DNA of 64,000 bases from assembly GCF_023015805.1 (NCBI RefSeq), contig NZ_JALKBA010000003.1, positions 1 through 64,000 of the forward strand, written 5' to 3'. Made by a program: the position numbers and the translations under genes. The notes beneath the pieces are model-generated. The model was not told the DNA's origin and searched no databases. It was given only the letters and a program-made list of their open reading frames with translations. The DNA is from Cellulophaga sp. F20128. Lineage in GTDB: Bacteria > Bacteroidota > Bacteroidia > Flavobacteriales > Flavobacteriaceae. Positions within the stretch are counted from its first letter, which is position 1. Every line of letters starts with the position of its first letter. Positions 51,147-62,714 of the stretch are shown here, piece by piece.

Positions 51147-54100
51147 ATGAAAATGAAAAAAATTGCAATACTCCTGTGTTTTTTGGGGATGTCTTACTAT
51201 GGCTTTTCTCAAAAAACCGAAATCTACACTCACACCAATAAAGATTATTTAGAAGCGTTGTCCTTGTACAACGACAAACAGTATCAGGCTTCTCAAGCTA
51301 TTTTTAAGAACGTGGCAAAAGAGACGAATGATTATGAAGTGAAGGCAAATAGTATGTATTATTCAGCTACTGCTGCCATACGCCTTAATCAGCTCGGGGC
51401 CGATAAATTAATGGAGCAGTTTGTAGAAGACTTTCCTACCTCTACAAAAAGGAATACTGCTTTTTTAGATGTAGCTGATTATTATTTTGAAACTGGAAAA
51501 TACCCACACGCCTTAAAATGGTATGCAAAAGTAGACCAGTCTTCCATGTCTAGAAAAGACAAAGAACGCTTCCAATTTAATAATGGATATGCATTATTTT
51601 CATCTAAAAAATATAGTGATGCGGAATCCTATTTAAATAAAGTAACAAATTCTCCAACCTACGGATCACAGGCAAAATATTACTTGGGATATATCTCTTA
51701 TCAACAAAATGATTATGAAGCTGCCAACGAGCGTTTTGATCAAATTACCGATCAAGATGAATTAAAAGAAAAATTATCATACTATCAGGCAGATATGAAT
51801 TTTAAGCTTGGTAATTTTGAAAAAGCCATTGCCCTTGCCAAAGAGCAATTAACGAAGGCTGATAGGACAGAGATTTCAGAATTAAATAAAATTATTGGGG
51901 AGAGTTATTTTAACCTCAAACAATACAACAATGCTATTCCGTACTTATCCGAATACAAAGGGAAAAGAGGTAAATGGAGCAACACAGATTATTACTTACT
52001 CGGCTATAGCTATTACAAACAAGGAGATTATGCCAATGGCATCAATCAGTTTAATAAAATTATAGATGGTGATAATAGCGTTGCGCAGAATGCCTATTAT
52101 CATTTGGCAGAATCTTATTTAAAACTAGATAAGAAACAAGAAGCACTCAATGCGTTTAGAAATGCATCTCAGATGGATTATTCGGAGGAAATAAAGAAAG
52201 ATGCCTATTTAAATTATGCAAGATTAAGTTATGAAATTGGTAATGCTTACGAGAGTGTGCCTGCTGTTTTAACTACGTACCTAGAAACTTATCCAGACAA
52301 TGAACATGCCCCTGAAATTCAGGAGCTATTGGTAGACTCTTATATTACCTCTAAAAATTTTAAAGGGGCAATGGAACTTCTAGAAAAAAATAAGAATTAT
52401 GCAAGTAAAGAAACCTATCAAAAAGTAGCATTTTATAGGGGGGTAGAGTTGTTTGTTGAGTCGGATTATGAAGGAGCATTAGCTGTTTTTGATAAATCGC
52501 TAGATAGTGCCACAGATGAAATATTTAAAGCAAGAGCCTCTTTTTGGAAAGCTGAATCTGAATATTCTTTAAATAGATTTGAGGAAGCGCTTGTGTCTTA
52601 TGCGGAGTTTAAAAGAATTCCAATGGCAAGTACCTTAGAAGAGTATACAGAGCTAGATTACAATATGGCTTATACGTATTTTAAGTTGAATGATTATACC
52701 AATGCAATTACACATTTTAAAAATTTCACAGATAGTTCTGATGCAGAAGAGACAAAGAAAAATGATGCATTCTTGCGTTTGGGAGACTGCTATTTTGTGT
52801 CTAGTAAGTATTGGCCAGCGATTGAGACCTATAATATTGCCTTAAAGAATAGGGGCGGTCAAAAAGATTATGCCGCTTTTCAAAGGGCCTTAAGCTACGG
52901 GTTTGTAGGTAAAAGTGATACTAAGGTTGAAGAATTAAATAGTTTCGTTTCTAAATATGCTAATTCTACGCTAAAAGATGATGCCTTATATGAATTGGGG
53001 AATACCTATATAAAATTAGGAAAAGAAACCGAAGGGTTAAATGCTTACGACAGATTAATACAAGGATATAAAGGAAGTAGCTTGGCGCCACAAGCCTTGT
53101 TACGTCAAGGATTAGTGCATTACAATGCAAGTAGAAACGAGCAGGCATTGGCAAAATTTAAAACCGTAGTTCGGGATCACTCTAAAACACAAGAAGCTGT
53201 ACAAGCTGTAGCTACTGCTAAATTGGTGTATGTAGATTTAGGTAGAGTTGATGAATATGCCAATTGGGTACGAGATCTAGAGTTTGTTGAAGTTACAGAT
53301 TCTGAATTAGACAATGCAACCTATGAATCGGCAGAAAAACAATTGTTAGAAAATAAAACAGATGCGGCTATAAGAGGTTTTACCAATTATATCAAAAATT
53401 TCCCTAACGGAGCCTATACATTAAATGCTAACTTTAAATTGGCACAGTTGTATTTCGGGAAAGAAAGTAAGGACAGTGCATTGCCACATTATATTTATGT
53501 AGCAGATCAAGGGGCAAGTGAGTTTGCAGAGCAAGCCTTAACTCGTGTATGTGAGATTTATATTGGTAATGATAAATATACAGCTGCTTTTCCTTATTTG
53601 GAAAAGTTAGAGCAAACAGCGAACATCAAACAGAATGTAACTTTTGCGCAATCCAATTTAATGAAAGGGTATTATACCCAAAAGAATTACAGTAAAACAA
53701 TGGAATATGCGGAAAAAGTATTGGCAACCGCCAGTATAGACGATCGTATAAAGAGTGATGCACATATTATGATAGCGCGTGCAGCCATAAGCACCAATAA
53801 GGAGGTCAAGGCAAAAGAAGCCTATGCCATTGTGCAAAAAATAGCAAGTGGAGAAAGAGCCGCAGAAGCATGGTATTACGATGCTTATTTTAAAAATAAA
53901 GAACAAGCGTATAAGGCTTCTTCTGCGTCCATACAAACGTTAGTAAAAGATTTTTCTAGTTATAAAGAATGGGCGGGCAAAGGTTTGTTGCTTATGGCAG
54001 ATAATTTCTATGCCTTAGGAGATGCGTACCAAGCCAATTATATTTTAGAAAATATAATTAAAAACTTTGGTGCCTATCCAGCGATTGTAGCCAAGGCAAA

Positions 54101-54170
54101 AGTAGAGCAAACTATGATTAAACAAAAAGAAGCTCGCAGTAATTCATCCATCAACCCAGAGGGTAATTAA
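51147..54170 (+). CDS. exported tetratricopeptide-repeat protein
   Basis: A 1007-residue exported protein. Signal peptide: MKMKKIAILLCFLGMSYYGF, then SQKTEIYT. The rest consists of many tetratricopeptide repeats (for example YYHLAESYLKLDKKQEALNA and ALYELGNTYIKLGKETEGLN). I use the ATG at 51147; an earlier in-frame ATG at 51069 would put 26 residues before the signal. The beta-barrel gene starts 9 bp after its stop, so the two probably form an envelope complex. The role is unknown; TPR-barrel pairs may serve assembly or secretion. Confidence 0.85.
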   Translation: MKMKKIAILLCFLGMSYYGFSQKTEIYTHTNKDYLEALSLYNDKQYQASQAIFKNVAKETNDYEVKANSMYYSATAAIRLNQLGADKLMEQFVEDFPTSTKRNTAFLDVADYYFETGKYPHALKWYAKVDQSSMSRKDKERFQFNNGYALFSSKKYSDAESYLNKVTNSPTYGSQAKYYLGYISYQQNDYEAANERFDQITDQDELKEKLSYYQADMNFKLGNFEKAIALAKEQLTKADRTEISELNKIIGESYFNLKQYNNAIPYLSEYKGKRGKWSNTDYYLLGYSYYKQGDYANGINQFNKIIDGDNSVAQNAYYHLAESYLKLDKKQEALNAFRNASQMDYSEEIKKDAYLNYARLSYEIGNAYESVPAVLTTYLETYPDNEHAPEIQELLVDSYITSKNFKGAMELLEKNKNYASKETYQKVAFYRGVELFVESDYEGALAVFDKSLDSATDEIFKARASFWKAESEYSLNRFEEALVSYAEFKRIPMASTLEEYTELDYNMAYTYFKLNDYTNAITHFKNFTDSSDAEETKKNDAFLRLGDCYFVSSKYWPAIETYNIALKNRGGQKDYAAFQRALSYGFVGKSDTKVEELNSFVSKYANSTLKDDALYELGNTYIKLGKETEGLNAYDRLIQGYKGSSLAPQALLRQGLVHYNASRNEQALAKFKTVVRDHSKTQEAVQAVATAKLVYVDLGRVDEYANWVRDLEFVEVTDSELDNATYESAEKQLLENKTDAAIRGFTNYIKNFPNGAYTLNANFKLAQLYFGKESKDSALPHYIYVADQGASEFAEQALTRVCEIYIGNDKYTAAFPYLEKLEQTANIKQNVTFAQSNLMKGYYTQKNYSKTMEYAEKVLATASIDDRIKSDAHIMIARAAISTNKEVKAKEAYAIVQKIASGERAAEAWYYDAYFKNKEQAYKASSASIQTLVKDFSSYKEWAGKGLLLMADNFYALGDAYQANYILENIIKNFGAYPAIVAKAKVEQTMIKQKEARSNSSINPEGN

Positions 54171-54179
54171 TTAAAATTC

Positions 54180-55946
54180 ATGATGCAAAAATATATATAT
54201 ATCACTATAAGCTTATTTTTAGGAGCAATACAAATTACATCGGCTCAAGATAAGGACAAGGAAGAGAAAGATTTAGGGACTGAAACGGTAACGGTTACTA
54301 AGGCGTATAAGCCTACAATTTCAGATGCTTTTAAGGTGAAGTCCGTCCCTGTTATTAATGGTGCTGTAGAACTAAAGAAGAAGCCAATTACCTATAGTAT
54401 TTTTTCCATTCCTGTTGCTTCTACCTTTACACCGGCTAAAGGAAAAGCCACTGCTGTAAAGAAAACCAAACCTGAAGAATTGTACAATTCGTATGCTTCT
54501 GTAGGGTTGGGAAATATGAGCAACGGCTTGTTGGATTTTTATACGAGTAGGCCAATTAATAGAAATGAAACCTTAGATATTGGAGTAAATCACCATTCTT
54601 CTCGAGGTGATATTGATGAGACTGTTGTAGATAATGTTTTTTATGATACCAAGGTAAAAGGTGTTTATACGATGCGGGAAAGAGATATGGAGTGGAACGC
54701 TAATTTAGGGTTACAACATAAATTGTATAGTTGGTATGGGGTTACGGACGCTGCTTTAGGGGCAACTCCAGAGGCTTTAATCGATGAAAAACAGAATTAC
54801 TTTAACGCCGAGGCCGGGGGAGAATTAATTATGGATGATTACCTTATCAAAGGAGGTGATGTATTAGTAAGGCGCTTTTGGGATGCTACACAATCTGGTG
54901 AGAATAGAGCCGTGGTAAATGCAGCGGTAGAAGTTCCAATTTCAACGGAATTAATTAATTTTAATATAAAGTTAGATTATTTAGGTGGGAAATTTAAAAA
55001 TGCCAGTCTAAATAATACAGAGAATACAGCAGCGATTAAGTACGGGCAGCTGCAAGCAGGGATAAACCCCAGTTTGGTGATTTTAAGAGATGATCTTACC
55101 GTGAACTTAGGTGCAAATTTAGTATATGGATTAAATACAGAGGGAAGTGAAAGTAATTTTTATATTTATCCGGCCGTAACGGCTTCCTACAGATTAGCTG
55201 GGGAAACTGCTATTGCTTATGGAGGTATAGAAGGGGAATTAAAACAAAACTCCTATTATGATTTTGTGGAAGAAAACCCTTTTGTTTCACCAACCCTAAC
55301 TATTTCGCCAACGGATAATCAGTACAATGGGTATGTGGGATTAAAAGGGCAATTGTTAACCAATTTGGGGTATAATGTAAAGGCATCCTATGCTGCAGAA
55401 AACAACCGACCGCTATATAAACTAAACCCAGAAAATGCTTTCAGAGAGGATGACCCTAAAGATTATCATTTAGGTAATTCTTTTGATATTTTTTACGATG
55501 ATATAAAGACCCTTGCATTTTTTGCAGAGCTGAATGTAGATGTCAATAGAAATTTTGCCTTGGGAGTAAATGCTGAGGTTTTTGATTACACCACAGAAAC
55601 AGATAATCCAGCTTGGAATTTACCAAATATTAAAGGATCTCTTTTTATGGATTATCAAATTGGAGAAAAATGGTTTATGGGGGCCAACTTGTTTTATGTT
55701 GGAGAACGAGAAGATTTAAGTTCTATTGCGGCGCCTGCAACACAACCACAAGATTTTGCTTCTACCGTGGTTACTCTAGAGAGTTATTTTGATGCCAATG
55801 CACATGCGGGGTATCGCTTTGATAAAACCTTATCTATTTTTGTGAAAGCTGCTAATATTGCAAATAATAATTACCAACGTTGGGCCAATTATCCGGTACA
55901 GGGTTTTCAGGTTTTAGCAGGAGCCACCTATAAGTTTGACTTATAA
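54180..55946 (+). CDS. outer-membrane beta-barrel protein (TonB-receptor-like)
   Basis: A 588-residue protein with a signal peptide (about 1-22, ending ITSAQ), the TonB-box-like ETVTVTKAYKPTISDAFKVK, and then a barrel-type sequence with alternating hydrophobic strands and a C-terminal Phe-rich ending (FQVLAGATYKFDL). It has no full plug domain, so it is not a complete TonB-dependent receptor. It is 9 bp after the TPR gene and shares its transcript. Confidence 0.75.
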   Translation: MMQKYIYITISLFLGAIQITSAQDKDKEEKDLGTETVTVTKAYKPTISDAFKVKSVPVINGAVELKKKPITYSIFSIPVASTFTPAKGKATAVKKTKPEELYNSYASVGLGNMSNGLLDFYTSRPINRNETLDIGVNHHSSRGDIDETVVDNVFYDTKVKGVYTMRERDMEWNANLGLQHKLYSWYGVTDAALGATPEALIDEKQNYFNAEAGGELIMDDYLIKGGDVLVRRFWDATQSGENRAVVNAAVEVPISTELINFNIKLDYLGGKFKNASLNNTENTAAIKYGQLQAGINPSLVILRDDLTVNLGANLVYGLNTEGSESNFYIYPAVTASYRLAGETAIAYGGIEGELKQNSYYDFVEENPFVSPTLTISPTDNQYNGYVGLKGQLLTNLGYNVKASYAAENNRPLYKLNPENAFREDDPKDYHLGNSFDIFYDDIKTLAFFAELNVDVNRNFALGVNAEVFDYTTETDNPAWNLPNIKGSLFMDYQIGEKWFMGANLFYVGEREDLSSIAAPATQPQDFASTVVTLESYFDANAHAGYRFDKTLSIFVKAANIANNNYQRWANYPVQGFQVLAGATYKFDL

Positions 55947-56103
55947 TAAGCCTTTTTTCTTTAAAATACTATTTACGCACTATTGTTAGGAAATAGTCGG
56001 GCATATGGCGCTACCACCTTTGTGTATTCATAATTACAGTTGCTGGGAATATGTGAAACTGAGGGAAAGAAGTATTAAAAGGTAAAAAGAATTAAGAAGA
56101 ATT

Positions 56104-56151
56104 AAAAAAGGAATTGAAGAGAGGTTGGTACCTATCATCAATTCCTTTTTT
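56104..56151 (+). terminator. terminator of the TPR/barrel operon
   Basis: AAAAAAGGAATTGA (56104-56117) pairs with TCAATTCCTTTTTT (56138-56151) around a 20-base loop. Confidence 0.75.
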
Positions 56152-56215
56152 GACTTAATATTGCATTCCTTTTTAAAATTAAAATTTCATTACTTTTGAT
56201 TAAATTCAAGAAGAG

Positions 56216-57835
56216 ATGAAAACATTGTTATTTGTACTCGTGCTCAGTCTTAGTGCATGTACCTCCACGAAAGAAAAGGTAGACCTGATCGTTACGAACG
56301 CAAGGATTTATACCGTAGATGAAAACTTTACGACTACAGAGGCATTTGCTGTTAAGGATGGTGAATTCGTTGCGGTAGGATCGTCTAAGGAGATTTCAGA
56401 AAAATATAGTTCAGAAGAGCGTTTTAATGCCAATAACAAAACAATAATACCTGGGTTAATAGATGCCCACTGTCATTTTTATGGATTGGGAATAGACCTG
56501 CAAGTTGTTGATTTGAGAGGAGCCAAAAGTTTTGATGAGGTACTTGACAAGGTGGTCTTATATCAAAAAAAGTACCCCAGAACATTTATTAGAGGTAGGG
56601 GTTGGGATCAAAACGATTGGGAGCTTAAAAATTTTCCGACCAAAAAAAAGCTAGATAGTTTGTTTCCTGATATAGCTGTTGTGTTGCAACGTGTAGATGG
56701 GCATGCATATATCGTAAATCAAAAAGCTTTAGACTTAGCTGGTATTACGGTAGAAACAAAAGTGGAAGGTGGTGAAATTGTAAAAATTGACGGAAAGTTA
56801 ACCGGGGTTTTAGTTGATAACCCTATGGTAATGATAGATGCAATACTGCCGAAACCCTCTGTGAAAACCAAAGTAAATGCGTTAAAAGCGGCTGAGAAAT
56901 TATGTGTAGATTTTGGGTTAACTACAGTTAATGATGCAGGTCTAGATAGGGAGACCATTGAAATTATAGATAGCTTGCAGCAGATAGGAGAACTGTCTAT
57001 TAGAGTGTATGCTATGGTTAGTGCCTACAAGGAAAATTTAGATTACTATTTAAATAAAGGCATTCTAAAAACAGATAAATTAAATGTGAGATCTGTAAAA
57101 TTATACGCTGATGGGGCCTTAGGTTCCAGAGGGGCAGCTTTAAAAAGACCCTATTCTGATAAACATAATCACTTTGGAGCCATGGTAACTCCTGTCTCTG
57201 AAATAAATGAGCTGGCAAGTCGTATCGCGGCATCGGAGTACCAGATGAATACCCATGCTATTGGAGATTCGGCCAATATAGTGGTCTTGAGAGCCTATAA
57301 TAAAGTATTGAAAAATTCAAAAGACAGACGTTGGAAAGTAGAGCACGCACAAGTTATTGCCGCTGAAGATTTTACCAATTTTAAAATGGGTATCATACCA
57401 TCTGTACAGCCCACACATGCTACTAGTGATATGTATTGGTCAGAGGAACGGTTAGGGAAAGAACGTGTTACCGGTGCCTATGCCTATAAAAAATTATTGC
57501 AAAATGCAGGAATTATTGTCCTTGGTACAGACTTTCCTGTAGAGAAAGTAAATCCATTTTTAACCTTCTATAGTGCAGTGGCACGGAAAGATGTAGCGCA
57601 ATATCCAGAGAATGGTTTTCAGATGGAAAATGCATTAACACGAGAAGAAACCCTGAAGGGGATGACCATTTGGGCTGCGTATTCTAATTTTGAAGAAGAA
57701 GAAAAGGGAAGTATTGAAATCGGTAAAAAAGCAGATTTTGTCCTTTTAAATAAGGATATTATGAAGATAGAAGAAAATGAAATACCAAATACTATTGCTG
57801 AGCAGGTGTATATTGGAGGTGTTAAGGTTAAATAA
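56216..57835 (+). CDS. amidohydrolase (YtcJ-like) lipoprotein
   Basis: A 539-residue metal-dependent hydrolase of the amidohydrolase superfamily. A signal with lipobox LSAC (Cys15) makes it a lipoprotein. Metal-binding DAHCHFYG (about 83-90), the catalytic region LYADGALGSRGAALKRPYSD (about 297-316), THAIGDSANIV with a His, and GTDFPVE with the Asp near 443 fit YtcJ-like Amidohydro_3 proteins. The substrate is unknown. It has its own terminator at 57863. Confidence 0.88.
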   Translation: MKTLLFVLVLSLSACTSTKEKVDLIVTNARIYTVDENFTTTEAFAVKDGEFVAVGSSKEISEKYSSEERFNANNKTIIPGLIDAHCHFYGLGIDLQVVDLRGAKSFDEVLDKVVLYQKKYPRTFIRGRGWDQNDWELKNFPTKKKLDSLFPDIAVVLQRVDGHAYIVNQKALDLAGITVETKVEGGEIVKIDGKLTGVLVDNPMVMIDAILPKPSVKTKVNALKAAEKLCVDFGLTTVNDAGLDRETIEIIDSLQQIGELSIRVYAMVSAYKENLDYYLNKGILKTDKLNVRSVKLYADGALGSRGAALKRPYSDKHNHFGAMVTPVSEINELASRIAASEYQMNTHAIGDSANIVVLRAYNKVLKNSKDRRWKVEHAQVIAAEDFTNFKMGIIPSVQPTHATSDMYWSEERLGKERVTGAYAYKKLLQNAGIIVLGTDFPVEKVNPFLTFYSAVARKDVAQYPENGFQMENALTREETLKGMTIWAAYSNFEEEEKGSIEIGKKADFVLLNKDIMKIEENEIPNTIAEQVYIGGVKVK

Positions 57836-57862
57836 AACAAGTAACATGCTTTCTGAAAAACA

Positions 57863-57892
57863 AAAACCCGAAACGGTATAGTTTCGGGTTTT
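57863..57892. terminator. bidirectional terminator
   Basis: AAAACCCGAAAC (57863-57874), loop of six, GTTTCGGGTTTT (57881-57892): perfect 12-bp stem between convergent genes. Confidence 0.85.
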
Positions 57893-57914
57893 ATTATGCG
57901 TTGTAGTCAAGGAA

Positions 57915-58448
57915 TTATTCAGGAATAGCAAAAGGAACAGAAACTAAAGTAGTTCCCCAGCCCATTACCATTGCGCTATCTGTAAAAGTAATTGAGAAGG
58001 CATCTAAAGATTCTTCGCCTTTAGAAACTTTACCAGAAACTCTTGCTATGTCATTTTCTTTTTTATAAGAATAAGCGCCCCATTGGTTTAAATCGCTGTT
58101 TAAGATTACAGTCCATTCTTTAGAACCAGGAACAGTAAACAAAGAGTATGTGCCGGCCTTGATGGTTTTTCCTCCAAAGTTGGTAGTACCATAAAAAGTA
58201 ATTTCAACAGCTTCATTAGCACCAGTTCTCCAAACTTTACCTTCTGGAGCCAAATCGTTTACTACTCTTCCTTTTAGTTGTGGTCTACTATAGATTACAC
58301 GAATATCCTTTTTTGAGTTTTTATAACTAGAGGGATAAGCGGCCATGTCGGCAGGACTTTTGTCTAGTCCACTAAATTGTTGTGCAGTAGCATTGGTAGA
58401 AAATACCATAGCTAATACGAATACTGATAATGCAAATAAGTTTTTCAT
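57915..58448 (-). CDS. DUF2911-family exported protein
   Basis: A 177-residue secreted protein: signal peptide about 1-22 (VLAMVFSTNATAQ), then DIRVIYSRPQLKGRVVNDLA and APEGKVWRTGANEAVEITFY, hallmarks of DUF2911, with a beta-rich fold and SLFTVPGSKEWTVILN. Function unknown. Its promoter has a -7 box and a matched pair of TTTAGCGAC/GTCGCTAAA arms. Confidence 0.9.
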   Translation of the reverse strand: MKNLFALSVFVLAMVFSTNATAQQFSGLDKSPADMAAYPSSYKNSKKDIRVIYSRPQLKGRVVNDLAPEGKVWRTGANEAVEITFYGTTNFGGKTIKAGTYSLFTVPGSKEWTVILNSDLNQWGAYSYKKENDIARVSGKVSKGEESLDAFSITFTDSAMVMGWGTTLVSVPFAIPE

Positions 58449-58470
58449 AAATGTTGTTTTTTGTTTTTTT

Positions 58471-58516
58471 CAAATTTAGCGACATTTTCGCAGTAATAGT
58501 ATATATGGTCGCTAAA
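58471..58516 (-). promoter_or_regulatory. promoter with inverted repeat ahead of DUF2911
   Basis: On the minus strand, TAAATTTG (58471-58478 plus coordinates) matches the -7 consensus, 23 bp before the ATG. TTTAGCGAC (58475-58483) and GTCGCTAAA (58508-58516) are exact 9-bp inverted arms, 24 bases apart, and overlap that box, so a bound regulator could block it. Confidence 0.6.
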
Positions 58517-58654
58517 ATTATACCAACTTACAAAATGCTTGTTTTATTTTCTATTCTATGGTGAAATTATATAATTTATAATTAAAATACATATTTATAG
58601 TTATAAATTGAAATCAATTAAGGTAATTATGTTTTTAAATTGAAAGTTTAATTA

Positions 58655-58662
58655 CATCTTTG
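58655..58662 (+). promoter_or_regulatory. -7 box of asnB
   Basis: CATCTTTG matches TAnnTTTG at seven of eight positions, 28 bp before the asnB ATG. The -33 region is not clear. Confidence 0.45.
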
Positions 58663-58690
58663 TAATCAAATTGATATTAAATAAAATAGT

Positions 58691-60364
58691 ATGTGTGGAA
58701 TAGTTTGTGCATTTGATGTTAAAGAGAGTACAGAGGATTTAAGGCCTCAATTATTAGATATGTCTAAAAAAATAAGACATAGGGGACCAGACTGGAGCGG
58801 TATATATGCAAATGAAAAAGCGATTTTAGCACATGAGCGTTTGGCTATAGTAGATCCTGCATCTGGAAAACAACCTTTGTTTAGTAAAGATGGTAAATTG
58901 GTTTTAGCTGCTAACGGTGAAATCTATAACCATCAAGAGTTAAGAGCTCAATTTGAAGGAAAGTATGATTTTCAGACACAATCAGATTGCGAAGTTATTT
59001 TGGCTTTATACCAAGAAAAAGGTCCTGCTTTCTTAGATGAATTAAACGGTATTTTTGGGTTTGCTATCTATGATGTTGATAAGGATGAATATTTTATTGC
59101 CCGTGATCATATGGGTATTATTCCTTTGTATATGGGTTGGGATGCTAATGGAACATTTTACGTTGCATCAGAATTAAAAGCCTTGGAAGGTGTATGTACC
59201 AAAATTGAATTATTTCCACCAGGACATTATTTGTTAAGTAAAGAAGGTGAAGTAAAACAATGGTATTCTCGTGATTGGATGGAGTACGATGCGGTAAAGG
59301 AAAACGAAACCAGCATACAAGAGATAAAGGAAGCCTTAGAAGCAGCAGTTCATAGGCAGTTAATGTCAGATGTACCTTATGGGGTACTATTATCTGGAGG
59401 CTTAGATTCTTCAGTAACATCGGCAATAGCTAAAAAATATTCTCAAAAAAGAATTGAATCTGGCGATACAACTGATGCATGGTGGCCGCAATTGCATTCT
59501 TTTTCTGTAGGGCTGGAAGGTTCTCCAGATTTGGCAGCAGCACAAAAAGTTGCAGAACATATTGGAACGGTACACCATGAAATTAAATTTACTATTCAAG
59601 AGGGGTTAGATGCCATAAGAGATGTGGTGTATAACTTAGAAACATATGACGTTACTACAATTAGAGCCTCTACACCAATGTATTTAATGGCACGTGTTAT
59701 TAAATCGATGGGCATTAAAATGGTGTTGTCTGGTGAAGGTGCAGATGAATTGTTTGGAGGATACTTGTATTTCCATAAAGCACCCAATGCTAGAGAATTC
59801 CACGAAGAAACGGTTCGTAAATTAAGTAAACTTCATATGTATGATTGCCTTAGAGCAAACAAAAGCTTAGCTGCTTGGGGTATAGAAGGTAGGGTTCCGT
59901 TTTTAGACAAAGAATTTATAGACGTTGCTATGCGTATTAACCCTCAGGATAAAATGATCAATGGAGAGCGTATGGAGAAATGGGTTGTTCGTAAGGCTTT
60001 TGAGGAAATGTTACCCGAAAGTGTAGCGTGGAGGCAAAAAGAACAATTCTCAGATGGTGTTGGATACAGTTGGATAGATACCTTGAAAGAAGTTGTAAGT
60101 GTAGAGGTTACAGATGAGCAATTGACCAATGCCAAGTATAGATTTCCATTGCAAACGCCAACTTCTAAAGAAGAATTCTATTACAGAGCTATTTTTGAAG
60201 AGCATTTTCCAAGTGATGCAGCTGCCATGTGTGTCCCTCAAGAGGCATCCGTAGCCTGTAGTACAAAAATTGCATTGGAGTGGGATGAAGCATTTAAAAA
60301 TATGAACGATCCATCGGGTAGGGCAGTGGCAAAAGTCCATACAGATGCCTATGTAAAACAATAA
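58691..60364 (+). CDS. asnB: glutamine-hydrolysing asparagine synthase B
   Basis: A 557-residue enzyme with an N-terminal class II glutaminase domain (Cys2 in MCGIVCAF) and a C-terminal synthetase domain with the PP-loop motif LSGGLDSSVTSAIA (about 235-248) and LSGEGADELFGGYLYF (about 350). It makes asparagine from aspartate, ATP and glutamine. It is complete, and a terminator follows. Confidence 0.96.
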   Translation: MCGIVCAFDVKESTEDLRPQLLDMSKKIRHRGPDWSGIYANEKAILAHERLAIVDPASGKQPLFSKDGKLVLAANGEIYNHQELRAQFEGKYDFQTQSDCEVILALYQEKGPAFLDELNGIFGFAIYDVDKDEYFIARDHMGIIPLYMGWDANGTFYVASELKALEGVCTKIELFPPGHYLLSKEGEVKQWYSRDWMEYDAVKENETSIQEIKEALEAAVHRQLMSDVPYGVLLSGGLDSSVTSAIAKKYSQKRIESGDTTDAWWPQLHSFSVGLEGSPDLAAAQKVAEHIGTVHHEIKFTIQEGLDAIRDVVYNLETYDVTTIRASTPMYLMARVIKSMGIKMVLSGEGADELFGGYLYFHKAPNAREFHEETVRKLSKLHMYDCLRANKSLAAWGIEGRVPFLDKEFIDVAMRINPQDKMINGERMEKWVVRKAFEEMLPESVAWRQKEQFSDGVGYSWIDTLKEVVSVEVTDEQLTNAKYRFPLQTPTSKEEFYYRAIFEEHFPSDAAAMCVPQEASVACSTKIALEWDEAFKNMNDPSGRAVAKVHTDAYVKQ

Positions 60365-60420
60365 TTTTTTACGATGAACTGGTCCCAGTTCTAGACGGTT
60401 TAAAAAATATATAATCTATA

Positions 60421-60449
60421 AGGAGCGCCAAATTTTGGCGCTCCTACTT
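60421..60449 (+). terminator. terminator of asnB
   Basis: AGGAGCGCCA (60421-60430), loop AATTT region, TGGCGCTCCT (60436-60445): a perfect 10-bp GC-rich stem. It is not followed by a long T run. Confidence 0.75.
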
Positions 60450-60629
60450 ATTTAAAGACCTTCTAAGGCACTCTTTTTTTTTAACTTAGTTTTAATATTA
60501 TTTTTTTTCATGAAATTGACCTTAAAATTATTTTAAGCGCGTTTAAGAGGTTTTTTGGTTAAAAGCAAAAATGTTGATAACTATTTTAAAAGAGCCTTAG
60601 AACGATTTAAAATTAGGGAAGCAAAACTT

Positions 60630-60637
60630 TATCTTTG
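60630..60637 (+). promoter_or_regulatory. -7 box of gyrB
   Basis: TATCTTTG is an exact match to TAnnTTTG, 48 bp before the gyrB ATG. Confidence 0.6.
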
Positions 60638-60655
60638 TTAGATTGTATTTTTTAG

Positions 60656-62626
<1,971 letters not shown>

Positions 62627-62644
62627 AAACAACGCTTACACAAC

Positions 62645-62674
62645 AAAAACTCGCACCATTGGTGCGAGTTTTTT
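62645..62674 (+). terminator. terminator of gyrB
   Basis: AAAAACTCGCACC, loop ATT, GGTGCGAGTTTTTT. A 12-bp stem with a T run. Confidence 0.85.
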
Positions 62675-62714
62675 AGTTTTACGTAAAACCTATGGTTTTA
62701 TTTAAAATAGTATT

